Assembly (NCBI GenBank): GCA_002069015.1
Contig: MWBL01000018.1
Coordinates: forward strand, 1 to 34,334
Direction of reading: 5' to 3'
DNA length: 34,334 bases
DNA from: Firmicutes bacterium ADurb.Bin300
Lineage (GTDB): Bacteria; Bacillota; Clostridia; Oscillospirales; Acutalibacteraceae
Under the pieces are notes generated by a model. The model worked only from the letters and a program-made list of their open reading frames with translations. It had not been told where the DNA came from and did no database searches. A program made the translations under genes and the position numbers. Of the stretch, positions 1 to 9,805 are shown piece by piece (positions within the stretch are counted from its first letter, which is position 1; the number at the start of each line of letters is the position of its first letter).

Positions 1-333
1 CAGCTTCGCGTCGGCATATGTTTTTGCCATAGGCTTTTCGCACATTACATGCTTACCGGCGTTCAAGGCGTCAACGGTGATAAAGCTGTGAGAGCGGTTA
101 GGTGTGCAAACATGGACAACATCAATGCTTTTGTCCTTAAGAAGGTCTTTGTAGTCCGTATAGAATTTTGCGTCGTCAGTGCCGAAGAAATCGGCGGCTT
201 TTTCAGCTTTTTCTTCGATGATATCGCAAAATGCCACCATTTCCGCCTCGGAGATTTTTTTAAGCGCCGGCATATGCTTACCGTTAGCTATACCGCCGCA
301 ACCGATAATACCTATTTTCAATTTTTTGCTCAT
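1..333 (-). CDS. Gfo/Idh/MocA family oxidoreductase, N-terminal part (cut by window edge)
   Basis: The 111 visible codons start at an ATG (333-331) preceded by a clear GGAGG. The protein opens with a Rossmann dinucleotide-binding fold: a beta strand running into GCGGIANGKHMPAL (about residues 11-24), the GxGxxA nucleotide-binding loop of the family. Near residue 98 it has the CEKPMA segment that holds the conserved Lys-Pro (EKP) of these enzymes. Family members oxidise or reduce sugars, inositols and related polyols with NAD(P). The C-terminal substrate domain lies outside the window, so the substrate cannot be named. The gene is transcribed leftwards out of the window, and no neighbour inside the window is clearly linked to it. 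Confidence 0.9.
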   Translation of the reverse strand, partial: MSKKLKIGIIGCGGIANGKHMPALKKISEAEMVAFCDIIEEKAEKAADFFGTDDAKFYTDYKDLLKDKSIDVVHVCTPNRSHSFITVDALNAGKHVMCEKPMAKTYADAKL

Positions 334-487
334 ATTTCAGCCTCCGTTACAAATTGGTTTTTTATATAAACCACAGTATCTTGATTATATCAAGTACATA
401 ACTCCATTATATTGTATTTTTTATCCTTTTCAAGCTTTATCCAAATATAATGTTACAAATATTTATCAATATTTTTGGAGAAATTAC

Positions 488-538
488 ACAAAAATAAAAA
501 AACGCGGGAGAAGGTTTTATGTTCCGTCTTCCGCGCGT
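488..538 (-). terminator. Rho-independent terminator behind the ABC ATPase remnant
   Basis: On the minus strand, a stem with ACGCG at 538-534 and CGCGT at 506-502 as its base (interior bulges, GAAG/CTTC pairing further in) is followed by a run of mostly T (T7-A-T5, 501-488). It lies just behind the stop codon of the ABC ATPase remnant at 547. Confidence 0.7.
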
Positions 539-546
539 TGAGGTAA

Positions 547-920
547 TCAATTATTTTTCCGTTTTCTATAATGAATGATACGCCGGCAGCGCGCGGCAAT
601 ATTTTCATCATGCGTTACGATAATGACCGTTGTTCCGGTTTCATTAATTTTTTGAAAATAATCCATTATAGAAGAGCCGGTTGTTGTATCAAGTGCTCTC
701 GTCGGTTCGTCTGCCAAAAGGGTGCCGGGAGAGTTGACCAGCGCCCGCGCGATGGCGACGCGCTGCGCCTGACCGCCCGAAAGTTCCGATACGCTCCTTT
801 GCATATTTCCCTGTTTTCCTCTTTTTCCTAAAAGACCATTGAAGCAACTTTGCCCATAGCCTCTCTTAGCCGTCTGCGGTTTTCAAGAAATCGCCGAGCG
901 TTCGTATACGACATAGCCAT
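547..920 (-). pseudogene. ABC transporter ATP-binding protein, decayed remnant (lacks Walker A, frameshifted)
   Basis: The 3' part is unmistakable: the ABC signature [17 protein letters not shown], a Walker B region LLADEP, a D-loop ALD and the switch histidine in VIIVTHD. It resembles the MacB/LolD type of export ATPase. Upstream, in another frame (ATG at 920, stop at 828), there are 30 codons, MAMSYTNARRF then [14 protein letters not shown], which fit the helical segment that comes before the signature motif in this family. The two pieces would join by a frameshift near 828-835. The Walker A and Q-loop third is missing altogether, so no working ATPase can be made. No permease gene is next to it. 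The 5' extension is my inference; the 3' part (547-804) is secure. Confidence 0.7.
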
Positions 921-1172
921 AATACCTTTGTCAAACTACAATGACATTAAAGCAATAATATACCATAATTATACAAATGGCTGCAAAAATCTAAATTGTT
1001 TATATAGAGTAAATAACTTACATGATAGCAATCAAGGAATAATAGAGAATACCATATATTTAAGTACAAGACATTACAGCTTTGATAAGGTTTTTTAAAA
1101 CGTATTTTCAAAACATATTCGCATATCTTTTCGGTTATTTTACTTTCTTTCGGTAAAACTAAGCAAAAATCC
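921..1172. other. AT-rich intergenic stretch without recognised features
   Basis: This is the gap between the ABC remnant and the large glucan synthase gene. It is strongly AT-rich with short reading frames in all directions, none with a convincing ribosome site. I found no -35/-10 pair of good quality and no hairpin with a T-run, so the promoter of the gene at 1190 is not located. Confidence 0.4.
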
Positions 1173-1189
1173 GAAAGGAAAAAATAAGT

Positions 1190-4100
1190 GTGAATTCCGT
1201 CAACAGGCATTTGATACAGAAGCTCGAAAACGAACTACATGAAATACGCAAATCGTATAAAGCGGAGATACAGAAATGCGATACGGATTTTTCGCTTTGG
1301 CTTTGCGATAACTATTATCTGCTTGAGCGAAACTGCAGAAGCGCAATAAAAAGCATAAAATCCTCGCTGCCCCTGCCTTCAGGCGAGGACGGTCTTCCGC
1401 GTTGTTACAAAGTTTCGCTTGCTATTCTTGAATCAGGCTCTCTGCCGGAAAGTGAAAATCTAATTGACAGTCTTAACCGGGCAGAGCTTTTCGCCGGCGA
1501 ACTGTTTTCACTCAAAGCGGCGCTGAGAGCTGCGCTGATAACCTGTTGCGCAAGTGCTTGTAAAAGCTCCGATACAAACCTGTTAAGCAACTCAATTAAA
1601 TCCTTTATAAAGCTTGATGATATAGATTTCGGAGAAATAATTGAAATTTGCAGTATTGTCGAAAGGACGCTTTCGTCGGAAAAGTGCGGAGTTTACCCTA
1701 AAATGGGCGAAAAAACAAGGCGAATATACAGGGAGGCCGTTTATAAGCAGGCGAAAAGGGAGGGGATGAGCGAAAACGCGTTGGCGAAGCGGCTGGTTGA
1801 ACAGGCGGACGAAAAAAAGTGTCATGTCGGTGAGCTTTTGACGCTCGGCAAAAACAGAAAAAAACGCGGAACGTTCTTTATTGTGTTAGAAGCGCTTTTA
1901 CCGTTTATCGCCGCCTTGTCAATAGGTCTGATATTTAAGAATATTTTTCTCGTTATTTTGATGTATTTTCCTCTTTGGGAGATAATTAAATGCTTTACCG
2001 ATTATTTTGCTCAATACAAGGTCCCCGTATCATATTTGCCGAGAATGGAGGAAAAGCCCGGCATCTCCCCGGAATGTAAAACGCTTATAGTCGTTTCCAT
2101 GCTTCTGCCTTCGGCGCACAAGGCAGCCTCCTTAAAAAAAAATCTTGAACAGCTGAAAAAAACAAACGGCGTACAAAACGTAAAAATCTGTGTCCTTGCG
2201 GATCTTCGAGGTGCCGATATGCCGACTAAGCCGGAGGATGAAACGGATATTTCTGCCTCACTTAGAGTTATTGACGCACTCAATAAAAAGTATAAAGGCG
2301 GCTTTATTCTCGCCGTAAGGCGCAGGAGGTATTCGCAAACACAGCGTGAATACACCGGTTATGAACGTAAGCGCGGCGCAATTACCGAAATAATCAGAGC
2401 AATAAAAGGAGTCAGCTCCGATTTTATATCCCTTAAGGGGGATACATCGGATATTAATACTTTTAAATATATTTGCGCACTTGATTCGGATACACGCCTT
2501 CCGATGGACGCCGTATCACAGCTAACCGCAATAGCCGCCCATCCCTTGAACAGGGCTAAAATCAATAAGAAAACCAAAACAATTGAGAGCGGTTACGGTA
2601 TTATCGTACCTTATATCGGAACATCGCTGCTCTCATCAGGGTCAACCTTATTTTCAAAGACGGTCGGAGGAGTTTGCGGAATAAGCGTTTATGACCTGAG
2701 CGCCGCTGAAAGGTATCAGGATTTGTTTTCACGCGGCACGTTTTGCGGCAAAGGGCTTATAGATGTCGAGGCGGCTTATACCGTGCTCGAGGGTGCATTC
2801 AGAAGTCAGCATATTCTCAGCCACGATATACTCGAGGGTGAGCTGTTAAGAACGGCATATGTATCTGATGTTGAGTTTACAGATGCGGCAATTTCCAATC
2901 CAAAGGCATATTTTGACCGTCAGCACCGCTGGATAAGGGGAGATTGGCAAAATATTATCTATCTTAAAAAGAAAGTAAAAGCCGAGCAGGAGGGCAGGAG
3001 TATTTCTTTCGACCGAATGTCAAAATATAAGCTTTTCGATAATCTCAGAAGGAGCACTACTCCGATTTTTACGGCATTGCTTTTAATCCTGTCGCCCTTG
3101 TTTGAAACAAAAACAGGTTGGGTTATGGCAGTTACGGCGGTATTATCCGTTATGACCGCCGGGGTATTCAGCGCAGCGCGTGCTTTTATCAGAAACGGCA
3201 CTCCTATGCTTTCAAGACGCTTTTACTCCGATACATTCCCCGTTGCAAAGGCGGATTTGGCATTGTCGCTGTTATGGTTGATGCTTCTGATTCAAAACGC
3301 TTTTACCTGTTTGACGGCTATTATTACTGCCCTGTCAAGATTAATCAGCAAAAAAAACCTGCTTCAATGGACCGTTGCGTCAGACAGTGAAAAATCAGCA
3401 AAGAGCACTGTATGGCTTAAGGCTTTTCTTCCTTCTGTGATAGGGGGTGCGGTAATGGCGCTAACAGGGAACACGCTTGTTGTGTGTTTGGGAATTCTGT
3501 ATATTATATCGCCTTTGATATCTAAAAAAATAAGTAAAGAAAAGATATATGAAAAGGAAAGCCTAGGTCCTTATTCAAGGGAAAAGCTGATTTCCTACGC
3601 TGCAGCCATGTGGAAATATTTTGATGTGCTGTGCGGTCCTAACGATAACTATTTGCCGCCCGACAACCTTCAGGAAGCTCCCGTATTCAGAACCGCTCAC
3701 AGAACGTCGCCGACAAATATCGGGCTTTTCCTCGTTTCGTGCCTTGCGGCTCGCGATTTAGGCTTTATTGATACGGCAGAGCTTGCAAAAAGAATCGACA
3801 ATACAATTTCAAGTGTGGAAAAGCTTGAAAAATATAAGGGCAACCTTCTTAATTGGTATAATACGGAAACACTCAAACCCTTATATCCTAGATATGCTTC
3901 GACTGTTGACAGCGGAAATTTTCTTTGCTGTCTTGTCACTCTTCGCAGGGGACTGCTTGAATATGTTTCACAATGTCCGAAGCTTAAGGATTTAGCGGGA
4001 AGAATTACAAGGTTAATTTGCGATACCGATATTGTGACGTTTTTTAATGAGAAAAGGAAGCTATTTTCAATAGGAACAGACGTTGAAAATGACAAGCGAA

Positions 4101-7100
4101 GCGAAAGCTATTATGATTTGTTTATGAGCGAGGCACGTATGACCGCTTATTATGCGATAAGCGCACGTCTTGTTACGAAAAAGCTTTGGGGAAATCTTTC
4201 GAGAATGCTCTCAAGCGACGGTAACTATACGGGACCTTTATCCTGGACAGGAACGATGTTTGAGTATTTTATGCCTTATCTTTTCATTCCCTCCTATAGA
4301 GGAACACTCAGCTATGAAGCGCTCAGATATTGCTCTCGCTGCCAAAGGCGGGCAGTCAGAAAAAAGGATATCCCGTTCGGAATGTCGGAAAGCTGCTTTT
4401 ATGCTTTTGACAGCAAATTGGATTATCAGTATAAAGCACACGGAGCGCAGAAGCTTGCATTAAAAAAGGGAATGAGTGCTGATACGGTAATTTCTCCGTA
4501 TTCAACCTTTTTATTGCTTCCTTTTCAACCGCAGGCGGCTATGAAGAATTTAAAAAAACTCGAAAAACACGACGTCCTCGGACGGTTTGGCTTTTTTGAA
4601 GCAATAGACTTTACACCGGAAAGAACGGAAGAACAGGATTATTGCGTAGTAAAAACCTTTATGGCACACCACATAGGTATGAGCCTTTTGAGCGTTTTGA
4701 ACACATTAAAGGATAACATACTTCAAAAAAGATTTATGCTTGACGAAGAAATGTCGGCGGGCGAATTCCTTCTGCACGAGAAAATCCAGCCCGGAGCGGC
4801 TGTGTTTAAGGATGTATATAAAAAAGAAATACCTCAGCGCAGCCTGAGAGTCACAAACGGTGTTTACACTGCCGACAGTATAACGCCTCTCATGCCCGCC
4901 GTAAGAGCTTACCGTAATGCCCAGTGGTCCTTGTTCATTTCCGATTGCGGCTCGGGATTCTCGATGTATAACGGTCTTTGCGTTAACAGGAGAAGTGATG
5001 ATCTGCTGCGGCGTCCCGACGGAGTAATCGCGAATTTCAGAATTAATGAAACCAATATTCCCTTTACACGTTGTGCGGATTATTACTCAAAGGCGGTATT
5101 TTCGGCTGAATTTTTCGGAAATTACGTAAAATTTACTTCGAAGCTCGGCTTTTTTGATTGCGCACAGACTGTTGGAGTATTTTCCAGAACGTGCGGTGAA
5201 CAGCGCGTATTCAGCATAAGAAATAATACTAAAAGTATTGTAAGAGGAGTCCTGGGCATATACTTTGAGCCTTCTTTATCACGCGACGCGGACGAAAGAG
5301 CTCACCCTGCTTTTTTGAAAATGTTTATTGACAGCTATTATGATAAAGAAAACGAGATAGCCGTATTTTGCCGAAAAAGCAGAACAAACGGCGAGACCGT
5401 TTGGCTTGCGGCAGGCTTTTTTACTCCGTTAAACCATATTACGGTCTTTGACCGCGAATCTGTTTTAGAGAGGCCTAACGGTATATTTTCGCTTGCCGAT
5501 ACCGCGAGAGAAAAAATCGAAAAGGGAGGAAGCAGTGTCGATAAATGCTGTTACTTCGGATTGCCCGTAAAGATTAATCCAAAACAGCAGTTTACTGCCT
5601 CGATGTTCATCTTGGGAGGTTCAAACAGGACGGAGGTTACAGAGCTTGCTTTGAAGGCTCGAAAATTAGGTCCCGTTAGGAATGACAATCTTGCTCAGGG
5701 TGCTTTCAGTCAAAGCAGTCTTGACGGAATAATATCAAACAGGGTGTTGCCTCACATTTTTTATGGAAAAGAAAACTCAAGGGAGCACTTGAATGCTGTT
5801 AAGAAAAGCAACTATTCAATATACGATCTATGGAAGGCGGGTATTTCGGGCGACAACCCGATTATATATGCAAGGGTTACAAAAAATGATGACCTGACTC
5901 GTCTGAAGCCATATTTGCAAATAAGCGAAAAGCTTAGAAAGCATTCCCTGAAAACCGATGTGGTTATAGCTTTTGATGAGGGCGGGGAATATGGCTCTCC
6001 AATGTATGAAAAGCTTCGTGCCCAGCTTAGTGAATTCAATTTCGGCTATGATGAGCCGGGCTTTAGGCTGGTACATCTTCTCGATTTGGCCTCGCTGCCC
6101 GAAAATACGGACCGAGTGTTAAGGGCGGCGGCAAGTTATATAGCATCGCTTTCGGGAGAGAGGCTTAGATTACCTCCTCGTTTATTCAATCCGGTGAAAA
6201 TATACTCTGTCCGGTCAACGGATAATATGACTGATGACTACGATGAAAACGGTAATTATCGGATTTACTCAAAACCTACTCTTCCCTGGTGCCATTCGTT
6301 ATGTAATATGACCTTCGGAACGCTTGTATCGGATATGTCGTTGGGCTACACGTATGCCATAAATTCATCAGAAAACAAACTAACGCCTTGGTTTAATGAT
6401 ACAAGAAGCGATAACAGAGGAGAAATATTATTTGCAAAATATAACGGCAAAATATATGACCTTGCACAAAATGCCGATGTCACCTATGGGGAGAACTTTG
6501 CCTCATACACGGGATATATAGGCGCTCTTTCATATATAATGACGGTTACCGTACCTCATAAAGGCATGAAAAAAGAAATATCGTTAAAATTGAAAAACTG
6601 CGGAGAGTCTGATATAAATGTAAGCTTGCTCTATTATTGCGAGCCTGAGACAACTCTTTCCGGTAATTTAAAACCTTTTGTTAACGGCAACTGTTTGTTA
6701 ATATCAAACAATATGTCAAGGCTGTATTCGGGGATAATGTCTTTATCGGTAAGGGAGGGAACAGAGGTTTACACTACGAACAAAACCGATGTTATGTCAG
6801 GCAGCTGGCGAAATACGCTGTCAATTTCCGAAGGCGTTTGCGCTGCCGTCGGGAAGATGCTCAACTTATCTGCACAAGAGATAAAAGCGGCAACATTTAT
6901 CCTTTCTTTCGGAAAGACAACAGACAGCGCTATAAAATTATCTTCAATTAATCTAAATAATAAGTCCCTCTTTCAAAACAACATCTTAATAAAAACACCG
7001 GATGAAAATTTAAATAAGTTTTACAATTCGCTCTTAAAGCATCAGATTATAGCTTCAAGGCTATATTCGAGAACAGGCTTTTATCAGTCGGGAGGCGCTT

Positions 7101-8449
7101 TCGGTTACAGAGACCAGCTTCAGGATGTATGTGCTCTTATCCTGACCAATCCGATTTTATGTAAAAGACAAATAATAAGGTGCTGTACCGTTCAATTTAG
7201 CGCGGGCGATGTGCTTCATTGGTGGCATGCAATGGGAAGAGAAGGATTCCGCGGAGTACGGACAACCTGCTCGGATGATTATCTTTGGCTTCCTTACGCC
7301 GTTAATGAGTATGTTCAAAAAACAGGAGATTGCAATATTTTGCAGCTCGAAGTCCCTTTTATTGAAGGGGAGTCCTTAGCACAAGGAGAGGATGAAAAGT
7401 ATTCTTTATACACTATCGGAAAGGAAAAAGCCACTGTTTATGAACACTGTAAACGCTCTTTTATGCGTTGCTTTGACGAGAAAGGCGAGCACGGACTGAT
7501 GCTGATAAAAGGCGGAGATTGGAATGACGGCTTCAACAAAATCGGAAAAAACAAAAAGGGAGAAAGCATATGGCTATCACAGTTTGTCATTATGGTGGGA
7601 AAGTTATTTTCGGCTGTTGCCGAGAGGATGGGCGATATCGAGTTTGCTGAATCCTTGATAAAGAATTCGAATTCTCTTATTCAGGCAGTAATCAATCACG
7701 GGTTTAACGGCAAATGGTTTATAAGAGCGTATCTCAAAGACGGCAGAAAGCTCGGTGACGAAGGGGCGGGAAGCTGTGAAATAGACAGTCTGAGCCAATC
7801 CTTTGCCGTGTTCGCCGATTTGCCCGATAAAGATAAGCGAAAAACATCCTTGATGCATGCGGTTATGCACCTTGTGGATTATGAAAATCAAATTGTAAAG
7901 CTCTTTACACCTGCCTTTGCAAAATATGACCCCGATATAGGCTACACCTCGGCTTATCCCGTCGGGGTCAGGGAAAACGGGGGACAATACACCCACGCTG
8001 CCATTTGGCTTTCTGCGGCATTGCTCAAGGATGGCTTTACTACCGAGGGCTATGATATTTTAAGGCTCGTCAACCCATACGAGAAATATAAACAAGGCTT
8101 GGGAAACGTATATAAAACGGAACCTTACGCTTTATGCGGAGACGTTTACGGCGATACCGCACCGGGAAGGGGAGGGTGGAGCCTTTATACGGGAGCTGCG
8201 GCATGGTATTATAAAACCGTATATGAGGAGCTTTTCGGGATTAAGCAACGTGATAAAAAACTAATAATTAGACCGGCTTTTCCGGAGTTTTGGAACGAGT
8301 GCTCGATAACTCTGAATATTGATAATAAAAGTATCAGAATTCAGTATAAGCGTTCAGAAGAAAACTCTCTTTTAGTAGACGGAAGGCACGCTGAATTTAT
8401 TCCTCTTGACGGCGATAATCATGAAGCGCTTGTAAAATTTAACAATTAA
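1190..8449 (+). CDS. Cyclic beta-1,2-glucan synthase-like membrane protein (NdvB/ChvB type, GT84 + GH94)
   Basis: A 2419-residue multidomain protein. After a soluble N-terminal part there is a membrane block at about 228-270, then a glycosyltransferase domain with a CALDSDTR acid motif (near 429-436) and QHRWIRGDW (578-586), the Q-x-x-R-W signature of processive GT2-like enzymes. More membrane spans follow at about 628-714 and 745-777. From about 810 come a glucoamylase-like domain (LCGPNDNYLPPDN, then AHRTSPTNIG), beta-sandwich regions, and a C-terminal GH94 phosphorylase domain with HWWH near 2010, GDWNDGFN at 2109-2116 (Asp2113 is the expected general acid) and GRGGWSLYTGAA. In Rhizobiales this architecture makes and trims cyclic beta-1,2-glucan from UDP-glucose. 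The proteobacterial enzymes are about 2800 residues, so this one is shorter. The start is a GTG with AAAGGAA ten bases ahead; no in-frame ATG lies nearby. The product made here (cyclic, linear or other beta-glucan) is not determined by sequence. Confidence 0.88.
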   Translation: MNSVNRHLIQKLENELHEIRKSYKAEIQKCDTDFSLWLCDNYYLLERNCRSAIKSIKSSLPLPSGEDGLPRCYKVSLAILESGSLPESENLIDSLNRAELFAGELFSLKAALRAALITCCASACKSSDTNLLSNSIKSFIKLDDIDFGEIIEICSIVERTLSSEKCGVYPKMGEKTRRIYREAVYKQAKREGMSENALAKRLVEQADEKKCHVGELLTLGKNRKKRGTFFIVLEALLPFIAALSIGLIFKNIFLVILMYFPLWEIIKCFTDYFAQYKVPVSYLPRMEEKPGISPECKTLIVVSMLLPSAHKAASLKKNLEQLKKTNGVQNVKICVLADLRGADMPTKPEDETDISASLRVIDALNKKYKGGFILAVRRRRYSQTQREYTGYERKRGAITEIIRAIKGVSSDFISLKGDTSDINTFKYICALDSDTRLPMDAVSQLTAIAAHPLNRAKINKKTKTIESGYGIIVPYIGTSLLSSGSTLFSKTVGGVCGISVYDLSAAERYQDLFSRGTFCGKGLIDVEAAYTVLEGAFRSQHILSHDILEGELLRTAYVSDVEFTDAAISNPKAYFDRQHRWIRGDWQNIIYLKKKVKAEQEGRSISFDRMSKYKLFDNLRRSTTPIFTALLLILSPLFETKTGWVMAVTAVLSVMTAGVFSAARAFIRNGTPMLSRRFYSDTFPVAKADLALSLLWLMLLIQNAFTCLTAIITALSRLISKKNLLQWTVASDSEKSAKSTVWLKAFLPSVIGGAVMALTGNTLVVCLGILYIISPLISKKISKEKIYEKESLGPYSREKLISYAAAMWKYFDVLCGPNDNYLPPDNLQEAPVFRTAHRTSPTNIGLFLVSCLAARDLGFIDTAELAKRIDNTISSVEKLEKYKGNLLNWYNTETLKPLYPRYASTVDSGNFLCCLVTLRRGLLEYVSQCPKLKDLAGRITRLICDTDIVTFFNEKRKLFSIGTDVENDKRSESYYDLFMSEARMTAYYAISARLVTKKLWGNLSRMLSSDGNYTGPLSWTGTMFEYFMPYLFIPSYRGTLSYEALRYCSRCQRRAVRKKDIPFGMSESCFYAFDSKLDYQYKAHGAQKLALKKGMSADTVISPYSTFLLLPFQPQAAMKNLKKLEKHDVLGRFGFFEAIDFTPERTEEQDYCVVKTFMAHHIGMSLLSVLNTLKDNILQKRFMLDEEMSAGEFLLHEKIQPGAAVFKDVYKKEIPQRSLRVTNGVYTADSITPLMPAVRAYRNAQWSLFISDCGSGFSMYNGLCVNRRSDDLLRRPDGVIANFRINETNIPFTRCADYYSKAVFSAEFFGNYVKFTSKLGFFDCAQTVGVFSRTCGEQRVFSIRNNTKSIVRGVLGIYFEPSLSRDADERAHPAFLKMFIDSYYDKENEIAVFCRKSRTNGETVWLAAGFFTPLNHITVFDRESVLERPNGIFSLADTAREKIEKGGSSVDKCCYFGLPVKINPKQQFTASMFILGGSNRTEVTELALKARKLGPVRNDNLAQGAFSQSSLDGIISNRVLPHIFYGKENSREHLNAVKKSNYSIYDLWKAGISGDNPIIYARVTKNDDLTRLKPYLQISEKLRKHSLKTDVVIAFDEGGEYGSPMYEKLRAQLSEFNFGYDEPGFRLVHLLDLASLPENTDRVLRAAASYIASLSGERLRLPPRLFNPVKIYSVRSTDNMTDDYDENGNYRIYSKPTLPWCHSLCNMTFGTLVSDMSLGYTYAINSSENKLTPWFNDTRSDNRGEILFAKYNGKIYDLAQNADVTYGENFASYTGYIGALSYIMTVTVPHKGMKKEISLKLKNCGESDINVSLLYYCEPETTLSGNLKPFVNGNCLLISNNMSRLYSGIMSLSVREGTEVYTTNKTDVMSGSWRNTLSISEGVCAAVGKMLNLSAQEIKAATFILSFGKTTDSAIKLSSINLNNKSLFQNNILIKTPDENLNKFYNSLLKHQIIASRLYSRTGFYQSGGAFGYRDQLQDVCALILTNPILCKRQIIRCCTVQFSAGDVLHWWHAMGREGFRGVRTTCSDDYLWLPYAVNEYVQKTGDCNILQLEVPFIEGESLAQGEDEKYSLYTIGKEKATVYEHCKRSFMRCFDEKGEHGLMLIKGGDWNDGFNKIGKNKKGESIWLSQFVIMVGKLFSAVAERMGDIEFAESLIKNSNSLIQAVINHGFNGKWFIRAYLKDGRKLGDEGAGSCEIDSLSQSFAVFADLPDKDKRKTSLMHAVMHLVDYENQIVKLFTPAFAKYDPDIGYTSAYPVGVRENGGQYTHAAIWLSAALLKDGFTTEGYDILRLVNPYEKYKQGLGNVYKTEPYALCGDVYGDTAPGRGGWSLYTGAAAWYYKTVYEELFGIKQRDKKLIIRPAFPEFWNECSITLNIDNKSIRIQYKRSEENSLLVDGRHAEFIPLDGDNHEALVKFNN

Positions 8450-8452
8450 GTA

Positions 8453-8481
8453 TGGAAATCCTGAGATTATTATGCTATACT
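8453..8481 (+). promoter_or_regulatory. Sigma-A type promoter for yfmF-yfmH-lgt
   Basis: TGGAAA (8453-8458), 17 bases, then TATACT (8476-8481), with an extended TGC just before the -10. It lies directly after the stop of the glucan synthase gene and 32 bases before the yfmF start. Confidence 0.6.
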
Positions 8482-8512
8482 TAATCGATAGAATAATAAA
8501 GGAAGCTGAACG

Positions 8513-9805
8513 ATGGATTATACATTATCAAAAGTTCAAATTGCCGATGGTGTTTGCGCTGTAATGGCGGACACATCAGGTTTTAAGACAGCACGAATTT
8601 CATTTTCCTTTGCAAGCAACTTAAGCGAGTCTAACAGCGAATATGCTCTTTTATCTAAACTGATACTCCGTTCTTCAGAGGACTTTCCTGATTTTACTCA
8701 GATATCCCGCCGTCTTGCCGAGCTTTACGGAGCGACACTGTCTTCATCTGTTATGAAAATCGGAGAACAGCAGATTATTAAAATCTCGATATCTTTTATA
8801 GCGGATCGTTTTGCTCTTGATGGGGGCAGTGTAGCCGAGAATTGTATTGGATTGTTGTCAGACTTGATATTCAGACCTAACATTAAAAACGGTTCGTTTA
8901 ATTTGCGAGAGACCGAAAGCGAAAAGCGGTTGCTTTTACAGCAGATTGAAAGCGAAAAGAACGACAAGTCAGTATATGCCAGGTTAAGACTTGAGCAAAT
9001 AATGTTCAAGGACGAGCTTTATTCCTTAAATAAATACGGTGACGCTCAAACTATTGAGAAAATCACGCCCGACAGCGAAGCGCAAGCTTACCTTGAATAT
9101 CTAAAAAAGGCCGTTATAAGAGTAAACATTATCGGCAAAGCGGACTTTGACAAGGCTCTCTTACACCTTAAAGAAAGGTTTGCTTCAATTGAAAGATCTC
9201 CTGAGAAAATTGAGACAGCTTTTGTTCTTTCGGGAGAAGATGTAAAATATGAAAGTGAAACAGACCGTGTTAATCAGGGCAAGCTTGTTATGGGCTTTAG
9301 AGCGGGAATGGCTGATTGTGATGACAATTATTATTCTACAAGAGTTATGACGGATCTTTTTGGCGGCGGCACATACTCTAAACTTTTTAAGGTAGTAAGA
9401 GAAGAGATGAGTCTTTGCTATTACTGCTCCGCAAGGCTGATAAGTCAAAAAGGGATTATTTTTGTTCAAAGCGGAATAGACACCGAAAACGAAGAAAAGG
9501 CTAAAAATGCTATTATAGCTCAGCTTGAAGATATTAAAGCCGGCAATTTCCGTGACGAGGATTTACAATCATCGATTGACTCGCTCGTCAACAGATTCGG
9601 CACAATCAGCGATACTCCCGAGGATCTTGACGATTGGTTTTCCCTGCAGATTGTGACGGATGAAATGAAGAAGCCCTCGGAGTATGCTGAAAATATCAGA
9701 AAAGTAACGCGTGAAGATGTAATTGCGGCAGCCCGAAGGGTTACACTTGATACTGTGTTTATGCTGAAAAGCTCAGAAAGCGGGGAAGAAAAAACCGATG
9801 CGTAA
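8513..9805 (+). CDS. yfmF: M16-family peptidase-like protein YfmF (EF-P modification-associated)
   Basis: A 430-residue protein of the insulinase/processing-peptidase (M16) fold. It has no HxxEH zinc motif in its first half, so it is the inactive partner of a pair. The later part carries a GGGTYSKLFKVVREEMSLCY segment, typical of the M16 domain (G-G/S-rich turn followed by L-F-x-x-x-R-E). The next gene is the zinc-bearing partner, and the two reading frames overlap by 8 bases, which suggests translational coupling and a heterodimer. In Bacillus subtilis the homologous pair is tied genetically to 5-aminopentanol modification of elongation factor P; whether that holds here is inference. The ATG has AAAGGAAG seven bases ahead. 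Confidence 0.85.
   Translation: MDYTLSKVQIADGVCAVMADTSGFKTARISFSFASNLSESNSEYALLSKLILRSSEDFPDFTQISRRLAELYGATLSSSVMKIGEQQIIKISISFIADRFALDGGSVAENCIGLLSDLIFRPNIKNGSFNLRETESEKRLLLQQIESEKNDKSVYARLRLEQIMFKDELYSLNKYGDAQTIEKITPDSEAQAYLEYLKKAVIRVNIIGKADFDKALLHLKERFASIERSPEKIETAFVLSGEDVKYESETDRVNQGKLVMGFRAGMADCDDNYYSTRVMTDLFGGGTYSKLFKVVREEMSLCYYCSARLISQKGIIFVQSGIDTENEEKAKNAIIAQLEDIKAGNFRDEDLQSSIDSLVNRFGTISDTPEDLDDWFSLQIVTDEMKKPSEYAENIRKVTREDVIAAARRVTLDTVFMLKSSESGEEKTDA

Noticed and set aside
1082-1108. TTGATA ... TATTTT as promoter of the glucan synthase gene
   Set aside because: The spacer is only 15 bases and both boxes are weak in a very AT-rich stretch, so chance is as likely.
2011-2355. Minus-strand frame of 114 codons inside the glucan synthase gene
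   Set aside because: It shadows a gene with strong domain evidence on the other strand and has no recognisable content.
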